Positions 1 to 5,900 of a DNA stretch of 5,900 nt are shown piece after piece. Source of the DNA: Clostridia bacterium (GTDB lineage Bacteria > Bacillota > Clostridia > Oscillospirales > CAG-272); assembly GCA_024404435.1 (NCBI GenBank), contig JAKSPW010000091.1, forward strand, positions 1 to 5,900, in the 5' to 3' direction. Every line of letters starts with the position of its first letter. Position 1 is the first letter of the stretch. Below the pieces are notes generated by a model, which saw only the letters and a program-made list of their open reading frames with translations, was not told where the DNA came from and made no database searches. A program made the position numbers and the translations under genes.

Positions 1-711
1 ATCAGCTTCGAAAGCGAGCAGATCACGGTCCCGCTCGACGCCACAGCCGACGACATGCTCGCGGGTGTCAGCGCGTTCGACGAAAAGGACGGCGACCTGT
101 CTGACAAGGTCATCGTCGAGTCGATCTCCCGCTTCGTCGAAAAGGGCGTGTCGGTCGTACGCTACGCGGTCTGCGACGGTGACAATCACGTCACCGCGGC
201 GACAAGACGCATCGAGTACGAAGACTACACGAGCCCGCGCTTCACGATCACCTCGTCGCTCGTCTTCCCGACCGGGCAGGCGATCAACATCCACGGCATC
301 ATCGGCGCAGAGGACAAGATCGACGAGGACATCTCGGACGAGGTCATAATCACCGCGAACGAGTACACCGTGCAGTCGAACGGCGTTTACACCGTGAACG
401 CGAAGGTCACGAACAGCAAGGGCGACATGATATCGCGCTCCTTCCCCGTTTACATCGAGGAACGCAGCCTCGCCGCCCCCGAGATAAAGCTTGAAAATTA
501 CATCGTATACTGCGCCGTCGGAGAAAAGATCACTCCCGCCGACAACGTGGTCACGGTGTTCGCCGCAGACGGCACCGACCTCAAGGGCTCGCTCGAGATC
601 GACACGAATCTCGACACCGGCAAGGCGGGAACGTACGAGGTCCACTACCGCGCCAAGGACTCGCTCGGAAGGACGGGACACGCGGTCGCGTTCGTCATCG
701 TCGAAGACTGA
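1..711 (+). CDS. C-terminal part of a surface protein with tandem bacterial Ig-like domains (5' end outside window)
   Basis: The reading frame is open from base 1, so the N-terminus lies upstream; 236 residues are visible. An internal ATG at 55 is not the real start, because the homologous domain pattern continues upstream of it. I see about three consecutive beta-rich units, at residues 1-76, 79-153 and 159-236. Each has an acidic segment (FDEKDGDLSDKV at 26-37, AEDKIDEDISDEV in unit 2, FAADGTDLKGSL in unit 3) followed by a G-x-Y/V-x-V strand and a closing 'DSLGRTG'-like turn. This matches the bacterial Ig-like folds (DUF5011/Big type) found in secreted and cell-surface proteins. No LPXTG motif, C-terminal membrane helix or charged tail follows; the protein ends in VIVED. 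Any signal peptide or anchor must therefore be in the missing N-terminal part. The next gene starts 36 bases downstream with no terminator between, so co-transcription is likely. A role as an envelope partner in polysaccharide assembly is inferred only from position. The fold class is fairly sure; the function is unknown. Confidence 0.75.
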   Translation: MSFESEQITVPLDATADDMLAGVSAFDEKDGDLSDKVIVESISRFVEKGVSVVRYAVCDGDNHVTAATRRIEYEDYTSPRFTITSSLVFPTGQAINIHGIIGAEDKIDEDISDEVIITANEYTVQSNGVYTVNAKVTNSKGDMISRSFPVYIEERSLAAPEIKLENYIVYCAVGEKITPADNVVTVFAADGTDLKGSLEIDTNLDTGKAGTYEVHYRAKDSLGRTGHAVAFVIVED

Positions 712-732
712 GCCCCAAAGACACATATTTAC

Positions 733-738
733 AGGTGG
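733..738 (+). promoter_or_regulatory. Ribosome binding site of the first Wzz/BY-kinase gene
   Basis: AGGTGG differs from the AGGAGG consensus at one position. It lies nine bases before the ATG at 748, which supports that start. No convincing -35/-10 promoter pair is seen in the 36-base gap. Confidence 0.7.
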
Positions 739-747
739 TATTACCCG

Positions 748-2235
748 ATGAATACATTAAGCGAAAACAAACAGCTTGATCTGTACAGTCTCGTGCGCGA
801 CGTCGTGCGGAACGTCTGGGTCGTCATACTCGCCGCGCTGATCGGCAGCATGGCGGTCTCGGTGTGGGGCCGCGCGGTCTACGTGCCGACATACACGAGC
901 AGCGCGACGCTCATCGTCAATTTCAAGGATTCGTCCTCGTTTTCATATTCGACTCTCTCGTCGTCCGCGGAGATCTCACGCATCTTCACGAACGTGCTCG
1001 TTCAGCCGACGATGAAGGAATACGCCGCCGGTCATCTCGGACGCGAGAGCTTTTCCGGCACGATCTCGTCTTCCGCACTGACCGACACGAACATCTTCAC
1101 GGTCAGCGTGACGAGCACGTCTCCCGAGCTCTCCTACGAGGAGCTGTGCGCCGTGCTCGAGGTCTATCCGCAGATCTCCGGAACGGTCTTCTCGGACTGC
1201 ATCATCGACGTCATCCGCTCGCCCGGACTTCCCGCGGGCCCGTCGAACTCCGCGTCTCAGAAAAACTCCGGCCTCGCGGCTGTCGGATGCGCCGTCATCG
1301 TTCTCGGACTGATCATTTTCTTCTCCTACATGCGCGACACGGTCAAGAACGAAAAGTTCTTCAAGGAAGAGATCGACTCGAAGCTTTTCGGAACGGTCTG
1401 CCACGAAAGACGCTACAAGACGCTCCTGGCGTACGTCAAAAATCTGTTCAAAAAGAAATCCGAGGCACCGCTCGTCGGTACCGCTCACACGAGCTTCGCT
1501 TTCTCCGAGGAGTATCATAAGATCGCCTCGAGGATCGAATATCTGAACCGCAGAGAAGGCGCAAAGGTATTCCTCGTCACGAGCTGTGCCGAGGACGAGG
1601 GCAAGTCGACCGTCTCCGCGAACATCGCGCTGACGCTCTCGCTCAGGAAGAAGCGCGTCGTCCTTCTCGACATGGACTTCAAGAAGCCCGCTCTCCAGAA
1701 GGTCTTCGAGATACCGTCGGAGGACAAGCCCGACCTCGCCGACTTCCTGGCCGGTAAGGTCGGAGCGGATGAGTTCTCGTTCACGAGATACAAGAACACG
1801 TCCCTCGATCTCGGGCTCAACAGAAACGCCCACTTCAACTACGTCGACTGGATCCACTCGGAGCACACCGCAAACGTCATCAAAGCGCTCCGCGATTCGG
1901 AAAGATATGACTTCATCATCAGCGACACGCCGCCGATCTCGGTCGCCGCGGACATCACCGCGCTGTCGGGGCTTGCCGATCAGACGCTTCTCGTCGTACG
2001 TACCGACTGCGTAGACGTCGGCGAGGTCAACGACGTCGTCCTTTCACTCAAAGAGAACAGCAGGCACTTCGCGGGCTGCATCCTGAACGACGTGCACAAG
2101 GAATTCTCGTCGCTGACTCAGTTTGCACTCAATGAGTCCGGCTACTACGGCCACCACAACGGCTATTACGGAAAATACTCCGGGAAAATGTACCCCGGCG
2201 CATCGGATCACTCCGGAACGAAAACGGAAAAATAA
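748..2235 (+). CDS. Fused Wzz-type chain-length regulator / BY-kinase, divergent kinase motifs
   Basis: A 495-residue membrane protein of the polysaccharide co-polymerase/bacterial tyrosine kinase (Wzc, CpsC-CpsD) type. The order is: cytoplasmic N-terminus; membrane helix at about 23-40; extracytoplasmic Wzz domain; the characteristic P159-x2-P162-x2-P165 motif; a second helix at about 175-195; then a cytoplasmic kinase domain. Kinase motifs are a P-loop at 279-288 (SCAEDEGKST), Walker A' at 304-314 with D308 and D310, and Walker B ending D393-T-P-P. The C-terminal tail carries six tyrosines (466, 467, 473, 474, 477, 482), the expected autophosphorylation cluster. Oddities: the P-loop has E-D where the family has P-G, Walker A' has Lys312 instead of Arg, and the usual ExxRxxR oligomerisation motif reads EEYHKIA at 254-260. 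The catalytic Lys286 and the Walker aspartates remain, so weak activity, or a role as partner or substrate of the next protein, are both possible. The family is very likely to act in capsule or exopolysaccharide chain-length control. A paralogous gene follows after 19 bases. Confidence 0.9.
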   Translation: MNTLSENKQLDLYSLVRDVVRNVWVVILAALIGSMAVSVWGRAVYVPTYTSSATLIVNFKDSSSFSYSTLSSSAEISRIFTNVLVQPTMKEYAAGHLGRESFSGTISSSALTDTNIFTVSVTSTSPELSYEELCAVLEVYPQISGTVFSDCIIDVIRSPGLPAGPSNSASQKNSGLAAVGCAVIVLGLIIFFSYMRDTVKNEKFFKEEIDSKLFGTVCHERRYKTLLAYVKNLFKKKSEAPLVGTAHTSFAFSEEYHKIASRIEYLNRREGAKVFLVTSCAEDEGKSTVSANIALTLSLRKKRVVLLDMDFKKPALQKVFEIPSEDKPDLADFLAGKVGADEFSFTRYKNTSLDLGLNRNAHFNYVDWIHSEHTANVIKALRDSERYDFIISDTPPISVAADITALSGLADQTLLVVRTDCVDVGEVNDVVLSLKENSRHFAGCILNDVHKEFSSLTQFALNESGYYGHHNGYYGKYSGKMYPGASDHSGTKTEK

Positions 2236-2254
2236 AATCGGAAACGGATGATAT

Positions 2255-3751
2255 ATGAACACGAACAAATACTCCGCAGAACAAAATAACGAGCCGATCG
2301 AGCAGAAAGAATTCTCGCTCGACATGATCTTCAAGAGCTTTTTGAGATTCTGGTGGGTCTGCCTCATCTGCGCCGTGCTCTTTGCAGGCGTCTCGGTGTA
2401 CAGAAGCTACAAAAGCTACTCTCCGCGGTACAGCTCGTCGGCCACCTTCACGGTGCAGACTCAGACGGGAAGCAGCTTCAGCGCGGGGCTGACCTCGTAT
2501 TCCTTCTCGTACAACCGCTCGGCGGCAAAACAGCTTTCATCGACCTTCCCGAGCATCATCAGCAGCCATATCCTTCAGGATATCGTCTGCAACGATATGG
2601 GACTTCCCTATTTCCCGTGCGCGCTTTCCGCGTCCTCCGTTCCCGACACGAATCTGTTCACGATCACGGCTGAGGGCTCGGATCCCGACCTCACGTACCG
2701 CACCCTGAAGTCCGTCATCAAGAACTACCCCGTCGTTTCGGAGTACGTTCTCGGCAACACCGAGCTCAACATCCTTCACGAGCCCGTCCTTCCCGAAGAG
2801 CCGTCAAATCACATCTCCTACAAGGGACAAGTCGTCAAAAAGGCTCTTCTCGGATTTGCCGTCGGACTCCTCTGGGTCGTCTTCTACGCATTCAAGAGAA
2901 ATACGCTCTGCTCGCGCTACGACGTGCGCAGAAAGCTGAATCAGAACTGCCTCGGCTCGCTGCCCGAGGTCATATTCAAAAAGCACAAGAACGATATCGG
3001 GCGCTCGGTCTCCATCACGAATTCCCACGTGGGAAGCGGCTATACCGAGTCTTTCCGCGCATTCAGGAACTCGCTCGTCAACAAGCTCGGCGACAGAAAG
3101 ATCATCCTCGTCACGAGCACGGCGCCGGGCGAAGGAAAGACCTCCGTCTCGGCAAATCTCGCCGCGTCTCTCGCGCAGATGCACCGTCGCGTGCTTCTGA
3201 GCGACGGAGACCTGCGCAACCCGAGCCTGCGGGAGTTCTTCGGGATAGCGGACAACGCGCCGCAGTCTGCGGATGAAAACAGCAAGCTGAAGGTCACCTC
3301 AATTCCGGTCGGAGAGAACGACTCCGTTACTCTCCTTTGCTTCCCGAACGGCAGCGAAAACATCTGGGGCATCCTGAGTCCGAAACGCGTCGAAAACCTC
3401 TTCGCATCGGTACGCAATAAATTCGATTACATCATCGTCGACACCTCTCCGATAGGCATCACGTCGGAGCCGTCCGTCTTCGCACAGTTCGTCGACGCCG
3501 CGGTCATGGTCATCAAGCAGGACACGATCCGCACGTCGAGCGTCATCAACTCTCTCGACACGCTTCTCTCTTCCGACGTCGAGCTGCTCGGCTGCGTGCT
3601 GAACGGCACGTCGGGCGGTTATGACGGCTACGGCAGCAAGTACGGATACCGCTACGGAAGCTACGGCCGCTACGGCTACGGTTACAGGTACGGCTACGGT
3701 TACGGCTACGGGGAAAAGTCGAAGAAGAGACACAGAAATACCGCAAAATGA
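2255..3751 (+). CDS. Fused Wzz-type chain-length regulator / BY-kinase with a YG-rich 13-tyrosine tail
   Basis: A 498-residue paralogue of the preceding protein with the same architecture. Membrane helices lie at about 32-49 and 197-213, with the Wzz domain between them and the P177-x2-P180-x2-P183-S motif just before helix 2. The kinase motifs are canonical: P-loop STAPGEGKTS at 288-297 with Lys295, Walker A' LLSDGDLRNP with D317, D319 and R321, and Walker B IIVDTSP with D396. The oligomerisation motif is near-consensus (E265-S-F-R268-A-F-R271-N). It should bind ATP-Mg and autophosphorylate its tail in trans within a ring oligomer, cycling to control polymer length or export. The tail at 455-486 is almost pure Y/G with R, K and S, and holds 13 tyrosines, far more than the few typical of the family. 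It ends in a basic stretch (KSKKRHR). The start at 2255 is preceded by only a weak GGA (2246-2248), and the gap from the previous stop is 19 bases, so translation may depend partly on read-through of ribosomes. The stop overlaps the next start. Confidence 0.92.
   Translation: MNTNKYSAEQNNEPIEQKEFSLDMIFKSFLRFWWVCLICAVLFAGVSVYRSYKSYSPRYSSSATFTVQTQTGSSFSAGLTSYSFSYNRSAAKQLSSTFPSIISSHILQDIVCNDMGLPYFPCALSASSVPDTNLFTITAEGSDPDLTYRTLKSVIKNYPVVSEYVLGNTELNILHEPVLPEEPSNHISYKGQVVKKALLGFAVGLLWVVFYAFKRNTLCSRYDVRRKLNQNCLGSLPEVIFKKHKNDIGRSVSITNSHVGSGYTESFRAFRNSLVNKLGDRKIILVTSTAPGEGKTSVSANLAASLAQMHRRVLLSDGDLRNPSLREFFGIADNAPQSADENSKLKVTSIPVGENDSVTLLCFPNGSENIWGILSPKRVENLFASVRNKFDYIIVDTSPIGITSEPSVFAQFVDAAVMVIKQDTIRTSSVINSLDTLLSSDVELLGCVLNGTSGGYDGYGSKYGYRYGSYGRYGYGYRYGYGYGYGEKSKKRHRNTAK
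3671..3703 (+). repeat. 15-base direct repeat (18-base period) encoding the tyrosine-rich tail
   Basis: TACGGCTACGGTTAC occurs at 3671-3685 and again, identical, at 3689-3703, separated by AGG. The surrounding bases 3629-3711 are a looser run of TAC-GGN and TAC-CGC codon pairs. The repeat is in frame and encodes YGYGY. Gain or loss of the 18-base unit would change the number of tyrosines in the kinase tail without a frameshift. Confidence 0.85.
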
Positions 3752-4218
3752 CCGATATGGAAGCTGAACTCAGGACGATTTCGGCAGGCGAGGCCGAGGA
3801 TAGTCTCGTCAGCCTGATAAATGCGGGAGACACCGTCCCGCTGAAGGTAACCGGCTCGAGCATGGTGCCGTTTCTGAGAAACGGACGCGACACCGTGTGG
3901 CTCTGCCGTGCCGACCGGCCGAAGAAAGGACAGATCTTATTCTTCAGGCGGAGCGACGGCACGTTCATACTTCACCGCATCCGTCGGATCGGAAGCGACG
4001 GCATAATGACGGTCAACGGCGACGCACAGAAATGGTGCGAGACGGTCGATCCCGAAAACGCGGTCGCCGTCGCCGTCAGGATCACAAGGCAGAACGGAAA
4101 AACAGTCGACACGAACGGCTTCGGATTCAGATTCCTGAGCCTGCTGTGGTATCCGACGCGTCCCGTCCGTCCGTTCCTGTTCAAGGTCGGAGCCGCACTC
4201 CGCGGAAAGCGGAAATAA
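3748..4218 (+). CDS. S24/S26-family serine peptidase-like protein (signal-peptidase fold), no N-terminal anchor
   Basis: A 156-residue protein resembling the catalytic core of S24/S26 peptidases (signal peptidase I, SipW, LexA superfamily). Visible motifs are VTGSSMVPFL at 34-43, with Ser38 the expected nucleophile; a 'KKGQILFFR' strand at 59-67; FILHRI at 73-78; and NGDAQ at 90-94. The residue at the general-base position is His76 followed by Arg-Ile. This resembles the Ser-His(-Asp) arrangement of the archaeal/ER/SipW class rather than the Ser-Lys dyad of ordinary bacterial signal peptidase I; Asp92 is the candidate third residue. Unlike true signal peptidases there is no N-terminal membrane helix. 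Only a C-terminal hydrophobic and aromatic stretch at about 125-151 could touch the membrane. The ATG overlaps the kinase stop as ATGA, indicating translational coupling; there is no strong Shine-Dalgarno, and Met4 (3757) is a weaker alternative start. The substrate is unknown: processing of an exported peptide or envelope protein is possible but unproven. Confidence 0.8.
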   Translation: MTDMEAELRTISAGEAEDSLVSLINAGDTVPLKVTGSSMVPFLRNGRDTVWLCRADRPKKGQILFFRRSDGTFILHRIRRIGSDGIMTVNGDAQKWCETVDPENAVAVAVRITRQNGKTVDTNGFGFRFLSLLWYPTRPVRPFLFKVGAALRGKRK

Positions 4219-4229
4219 AAAAGCACACT

Positions 4230-4251
4230 TCCCCCTTAACGGGGGATTTTT
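4230..4251 (+). terminator. Probable intrinsic terminator after the peptidase-like gene
   Basis: A 6-bp stem, TCCCCC (4230-4235) with GGGGGA (4241-4246), encloses the five-base loop TTAAC and is followed directly by TTTTT (4247-4251). It begins 12 bases after the TAA stop at 4216-4218. The stem is short but nearly all G:C. It should end, or partly attenuate, transcription from the kinase operon before the nucleotidyltransferase gene. Confidence 0.65.
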
Positions 4252-4263
4252 CAAAAAATCATC

Positions 4264-4287
4264 GGGAAGGAAGGTACGGCAGCTGCC
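4264..4287 (+). promoter_or_regulatory. Ribosome binding region with a palindrome abutting the start codon
   Basis: A purine-rich GGGAAGGAAGG at 4264-4274 is the only good Shine-Dalgarno match for the ATG at 4288, but its spacing is long (13 bases). The spacer ends in the perfect 10-base palindrome GGCAGCTGCC (4278-4287), which touches the start codon. No clear -35/-10 promoter is visible between the terminator and this start. Confidence 0.5.
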
Positions 4288-5484
4288 ATGCAAAAGGCTG
4301 AAGAACTCTTTATCGAAGCGCTTTCCGCATTTTTCGGTCAGCGCGGCGCTCCGGAAGTGCCCGCAGACGAGATTGGGCGTCTTTTTGCGCTTGCCGATCA
4401 GCAGCACCTTTTTCCCGTGATATTCGAGACGCTTTACGCCGACGGCACGGTCAGGGCGAGCGAAAAATACGGCGCGTACCGCAATACAGCCATACGGATG
4501 GCCGCCGCAAGCGAAGAAAAAAACGATGCGTTTCTGAGGCTTTATTCCCGCCTGCGGGAAGAGGACCTGCATCCGCTCATCGTCAAGGGAATCCTGTGCC
4601 GCAGCGTTTTTCCGAAAGGACATCTGAGGCTCAGCTCGGACGAGGATCTGCTCGTGCCCGATGACGAATACGATAAATGCGCCGCACTTTTAGCTGAACT
4701 CGGATATGAAAAAACATCCTCCGACGAGGTCACCGATGAATCCGGATGGGTATCGGGAAGCTGCCGTATCGAGCTTCACCGTTCCCCGTTCGGAACGGGA
4801 GACGACCTTGCGGAAAGGCTGAACTCTCACTTCGGAGACGTTCACGATAATCCCTCCGTCTATGAAATCGAAGGCGGCACGGTCCTGTCTTTGACTCCCG
4901 AAGCGCACCTCGTCTACCTGCTCCTGCACGCGTTCAAGCATTTCATCCGCAGCGGCTTCGGCATCAGGCAGGTCTGCGACGTCGGTGCGTGGATCAAAAA
5001 ATACCGCGGCGAGATCGACTTCGATTCGGTCTACCGCATCTGCGAAAGCACAAATTCTCTCGTCTTCGCCAAAGCAGTCTTTCTCCTCGCCGAAAAGGTC
5101 ACCGGTGTCACCGCTCCGGGCGGAGCGTGGGAACGGATCGTGACCGATCCCGCGCCCATGCTCGAAGATATGCTCGAGGGCGGCGTGTTCGGCTCGAACG
5201 ATCTGAGCCGTCTGCACTCGTCGAACGTCACTCTTACAGCCGCCGGAAGCGGAAAGAAGACGCGGCGCGGAGTATTCTCCGCGGCTTTTCCGTCACGGGA
5301 CAGACTCGTGCCGCAGTACCCGGAGCTGAAGAAGCATCCTGCCCTTCTCCCCGTCGTCTGGGTGAAGCGGTTTGTAAAATACGGCAGAGAGACACGTCAT
5401 AATAAAGGCTCGGACACCGCGAGAAGCCTGAAGATCGCCGAAAAGCGTCTTGAGCTTCTGAAGTATTACGGAATCATCAAATGA
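4288..5484 (+). CDS. Uncharacterised nucleotidyltransferase-fold protein (NTP_transf_5 type)
   Basis: A 398-residue soluble protein resembling the 'nucleotidyltransferase family protein' group (Pfam NTP_transf_5). The diagnostic centre is HPLIVKGILC (95-104), with Lys100-Gly101, followed by R114-x2-SSDEDLLV (R114, then 116-123). Asp118 and Asp120 match the paired metal-binding acids of the DNA polymerase beta nucleotidyltransferase fold. Further family-like features are IELH at 161-164 and a helical segment, LLLHAFKHFI (211-220) to RQVCDVGAW (227-235), with His214, His218 and Asp231. The C-terminal 120 residues show no motif I recognise. The family's substrate is unknown; members occur in polysaccharide and peptide-modification loci, often near PqqD-like and S24/S26-like proteins. 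Here an S24/S26-like gene lies 69 bases upstream, across a probable terminator, and luxS follows by 16 bases. GAA is favoured over GAG early in the gene, unlike luxS. The family is fairly sure; the reaction is not known. Confidence 0.8.
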   Translation: MQKAEELFIEALSAFFGQRGAPEVPADEIGRLFALADQQHLFPVIFETLYADGTVRASEKYGAYRNTAIRMAAASEEKNDAFLRLYSRLREEDLHPLIVKGILCRSVFPKGHLRLSSDEDLLVPDDEYDKCAALLAELGYEKTSSDEVTDESGWVSGSCRIELHRSPFGTGDDLAERLNSHFGDVHDNPSVYEIEGGTVLSLTPEAHLVYLLLHAFKHFIRSGFGIRQVCDVGAWIKKYRGEIDFDSVYRICESTNSLVFAKAVFLLAEKVTGVTAPGGAWERIVTDPAPMLEDMLEGGVFGSNDLSRLHSSNVTLTAAGSGKKTRRGVFSAAFPSRDRLVPQYPELKKHPALLPVVWVKRFVKYGRETRHNKGSDTARSLKIAEKRLELLKYYGIIK

Positions 5485-5487
5485 CCG

Positions 5488-5493
5488 AAAGGA
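5488..5493 (+). promoter_or_regulatory. Ribosome binding site of luxS
   Basis: AAAGGA lies seven bases before the ATG at 5501, within the 16-base gap after the nucleotidyltransferase stop. It fixes the luxS start, which also agrees with the usual LuxS N-terminus. Confidence 0.7.
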
Positions 5494-5500
5494 AATCACC

Positions 5501-5900
5501 ATGGAAAGAATCAAAAGCTTTACGATAGACCACATGACGCTCCTGCCCGGAGTCTACGTCAGCCGCGAGGACGAGGCGGGCACCAGTCCCGTCACGACCT
5601 ACGACGTGCGCCTCACGAGGCCGAACTTCGAGCCCGTGATGAACACGGGAGAGGTACACACGATCGAGCACATCGGCGCGACGTACCTGCGCAACCTCGA
5701 CGGCGTGAAGGAAAAGGTGATCTACTGGGGACCGATGGGCTGCAGGACGGGCTTTTACCTCATCATGGCGGGCGAGCCCGACCTCGACGCGGTCAAGGCA
5801 CTGATGAAGGAAGTTTTCGCGTTCGTCGCGGATTTCGAGGGAGCCATTCCCGGCGCGACTCCCGTCGAGTGCGGGAATTACTCCGACATGGACCTTCCCG
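5501..5900 (+). CDS. luxS: S-ribosylhomocysteine lyase LuxS (C-terminus outside window)
   Basis: This cytoplasmic metalloenzyme splits S-ribosylhomocysteine into homocysteine and 4,5-dihydroxy-2,3-pentanedione, the precursor of the AI-2 signal, in the activated methyl cycle. The visible 133 residues cover most of the roughly 155-residue family length. They begin MERIKSFTIDHMTLLPGVYV, a typical LuxS N-terminus. The metal site is complete: His53 and His57 in HTIEH and Cys124 in ECGNY. Glu56 is the expected catalytic base, and Cys81 in GPMGCRTGFY is the conserved catalytic-site cysteine. IPGA at 116-119 is also typical. No inactivating change is seen up to the window edge, so the gene looks functional. 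It probably shares a transcript with the preceding gene, although no promoter was recognised and one could lie inside that gene. Third positions are strongly G/C, as expected for a well-expressed housekeeping gene. Confidence 0.97.
   Translation, partial: MERIKSFTIDHMTLLPGVYVSREDEAGTSPVTTYDVRLTRPNFEPVMNTGEVHTIEHIGATYLRNLDGVKEKVIYWGPMGCRTGFYLIMAGEPDLDAVKALMKEVFAFVADFEGAIPGATPVECGNYSDMDLP

Noticed and set aside
55..57. ATG at 55 as the start of the Ig-domain gene
   Set aside because: The frame is open to base 1 and the first Ig-like unit extends upstream of this ATG. No ribosome binding site precedes it.
712..747. Possible promoter in the gap before the first kinase
   Set aside because: An AT-rich ACATATTTA is present, but there is no paired -35 element at proper spacing. 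The gap is simply a ribosome-binding leader.
864..1520. 218-codon open frame on the plus strand in another phase
   Set aside because: It is out of frame within a gene with clear Wzz and kinase motifs. The translation is rich in Arg and His with no domain, and no Shine-Dalgarno was seen.
976..1866. 296-codon open frame on the minus strand
   Set aside because: It lies wholly inside the first Wzz/kinase gene. Its product is arginine/aspartate/valine-rich, the usual mirror of G/C-ending codons, and shows no recognisable domain.
3616..3714. CRISPR-like or mobile repeat array
   Set aside because: The repeats are in frame, short and spaced by a single codon, and they encode the kinase tail; there are no unique spacers.
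3299..3733. Minus-strand frame with a Val/Ala repeat (VAVPVTVAVAAVASVAV)
   Set aside because: The apparent hydrophobic segment is just the reverse complement of the TAC-GGN tyrosine-tail codons, not a membrane protein.
3937..4623. 228-codon minus-strand open frame spanning the intergenic gap
   Set aside because: It runs antisense to two well-supported genes and across the probable terminator. The product shows no family-like motif.

Overview
The window reads as part of a chromosome from a GC-rich Gram-positive-type anaerobe, most likely an uncultured member of the Clostridia. This is an inference from three things: the surface protein with bacterial Ig-like domains, the tandem polysaccharide co-polymerase/tyrosine-kinase genes, and a LuxS of the HTIEH...GATYLRN type common in gut Firmicutes and Bifidobacteria. 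All recognisable genes are on the + strand, packed with short gaps or overlaps. No RNA gene, IS element, CRISPR array or prophage feature was seen.

Layout: (1) 1-711, the C-terminal part of a probable cell-surface protein with about three Ig-like domains, cut by the window edge. (2) 748-2235 and 2255-3751, two paralogous fused Wzz-type chain-length regulator plus bacterial tyrosine kinase (BY-kinase) proteins. The second has canonical kinase motifs and an extraordinary YG-rich tail with 13 tyrosines. The first keeps a six-tyrosine tail but has altered Walker A and oligomerisation motifs. (3) 3748-4218, a small S24/S26-type serine peptidase-like protein without an N-terminal anchor, translationally coupled to the second kinase by an ATGA overlap. 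(4) A short hairpin plus T-run, probably a terminator, at 4230-4251. (5) 4288-5484, an uncharacterised nucleotidyltransferase-fold protein of the NTP_transf_5 type. (6) 5501 to the window end, luxS, complete at its start but cut at its C-terminus.

How they may work together: the two Wzz/BY-kinases should sit in the membrane and control polymerisation or export of an extracellular polysaccharide through ATP-dependent autophosphorylation of their tyrosine tails. The upstream Ig-domain protein may be an envelope partner. No glycosyltransferase, flippase or polymerase is in view, so the polysaccharide assignment rests on the kinases alone. The peptidase-like protein and the nucleotidyltransferase are the least understood part. 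To my knowledge such proteins often co-occur in Firmicutes, sometimes with PqqD-like proteins in peptide-modifying or polysaccharide loci, but no precursor peptide or PqqD gene is visible here. LuxS (activated methyl cycle, AI-2 precursor) follows the nucleotidyltransferase by only 16 bases.
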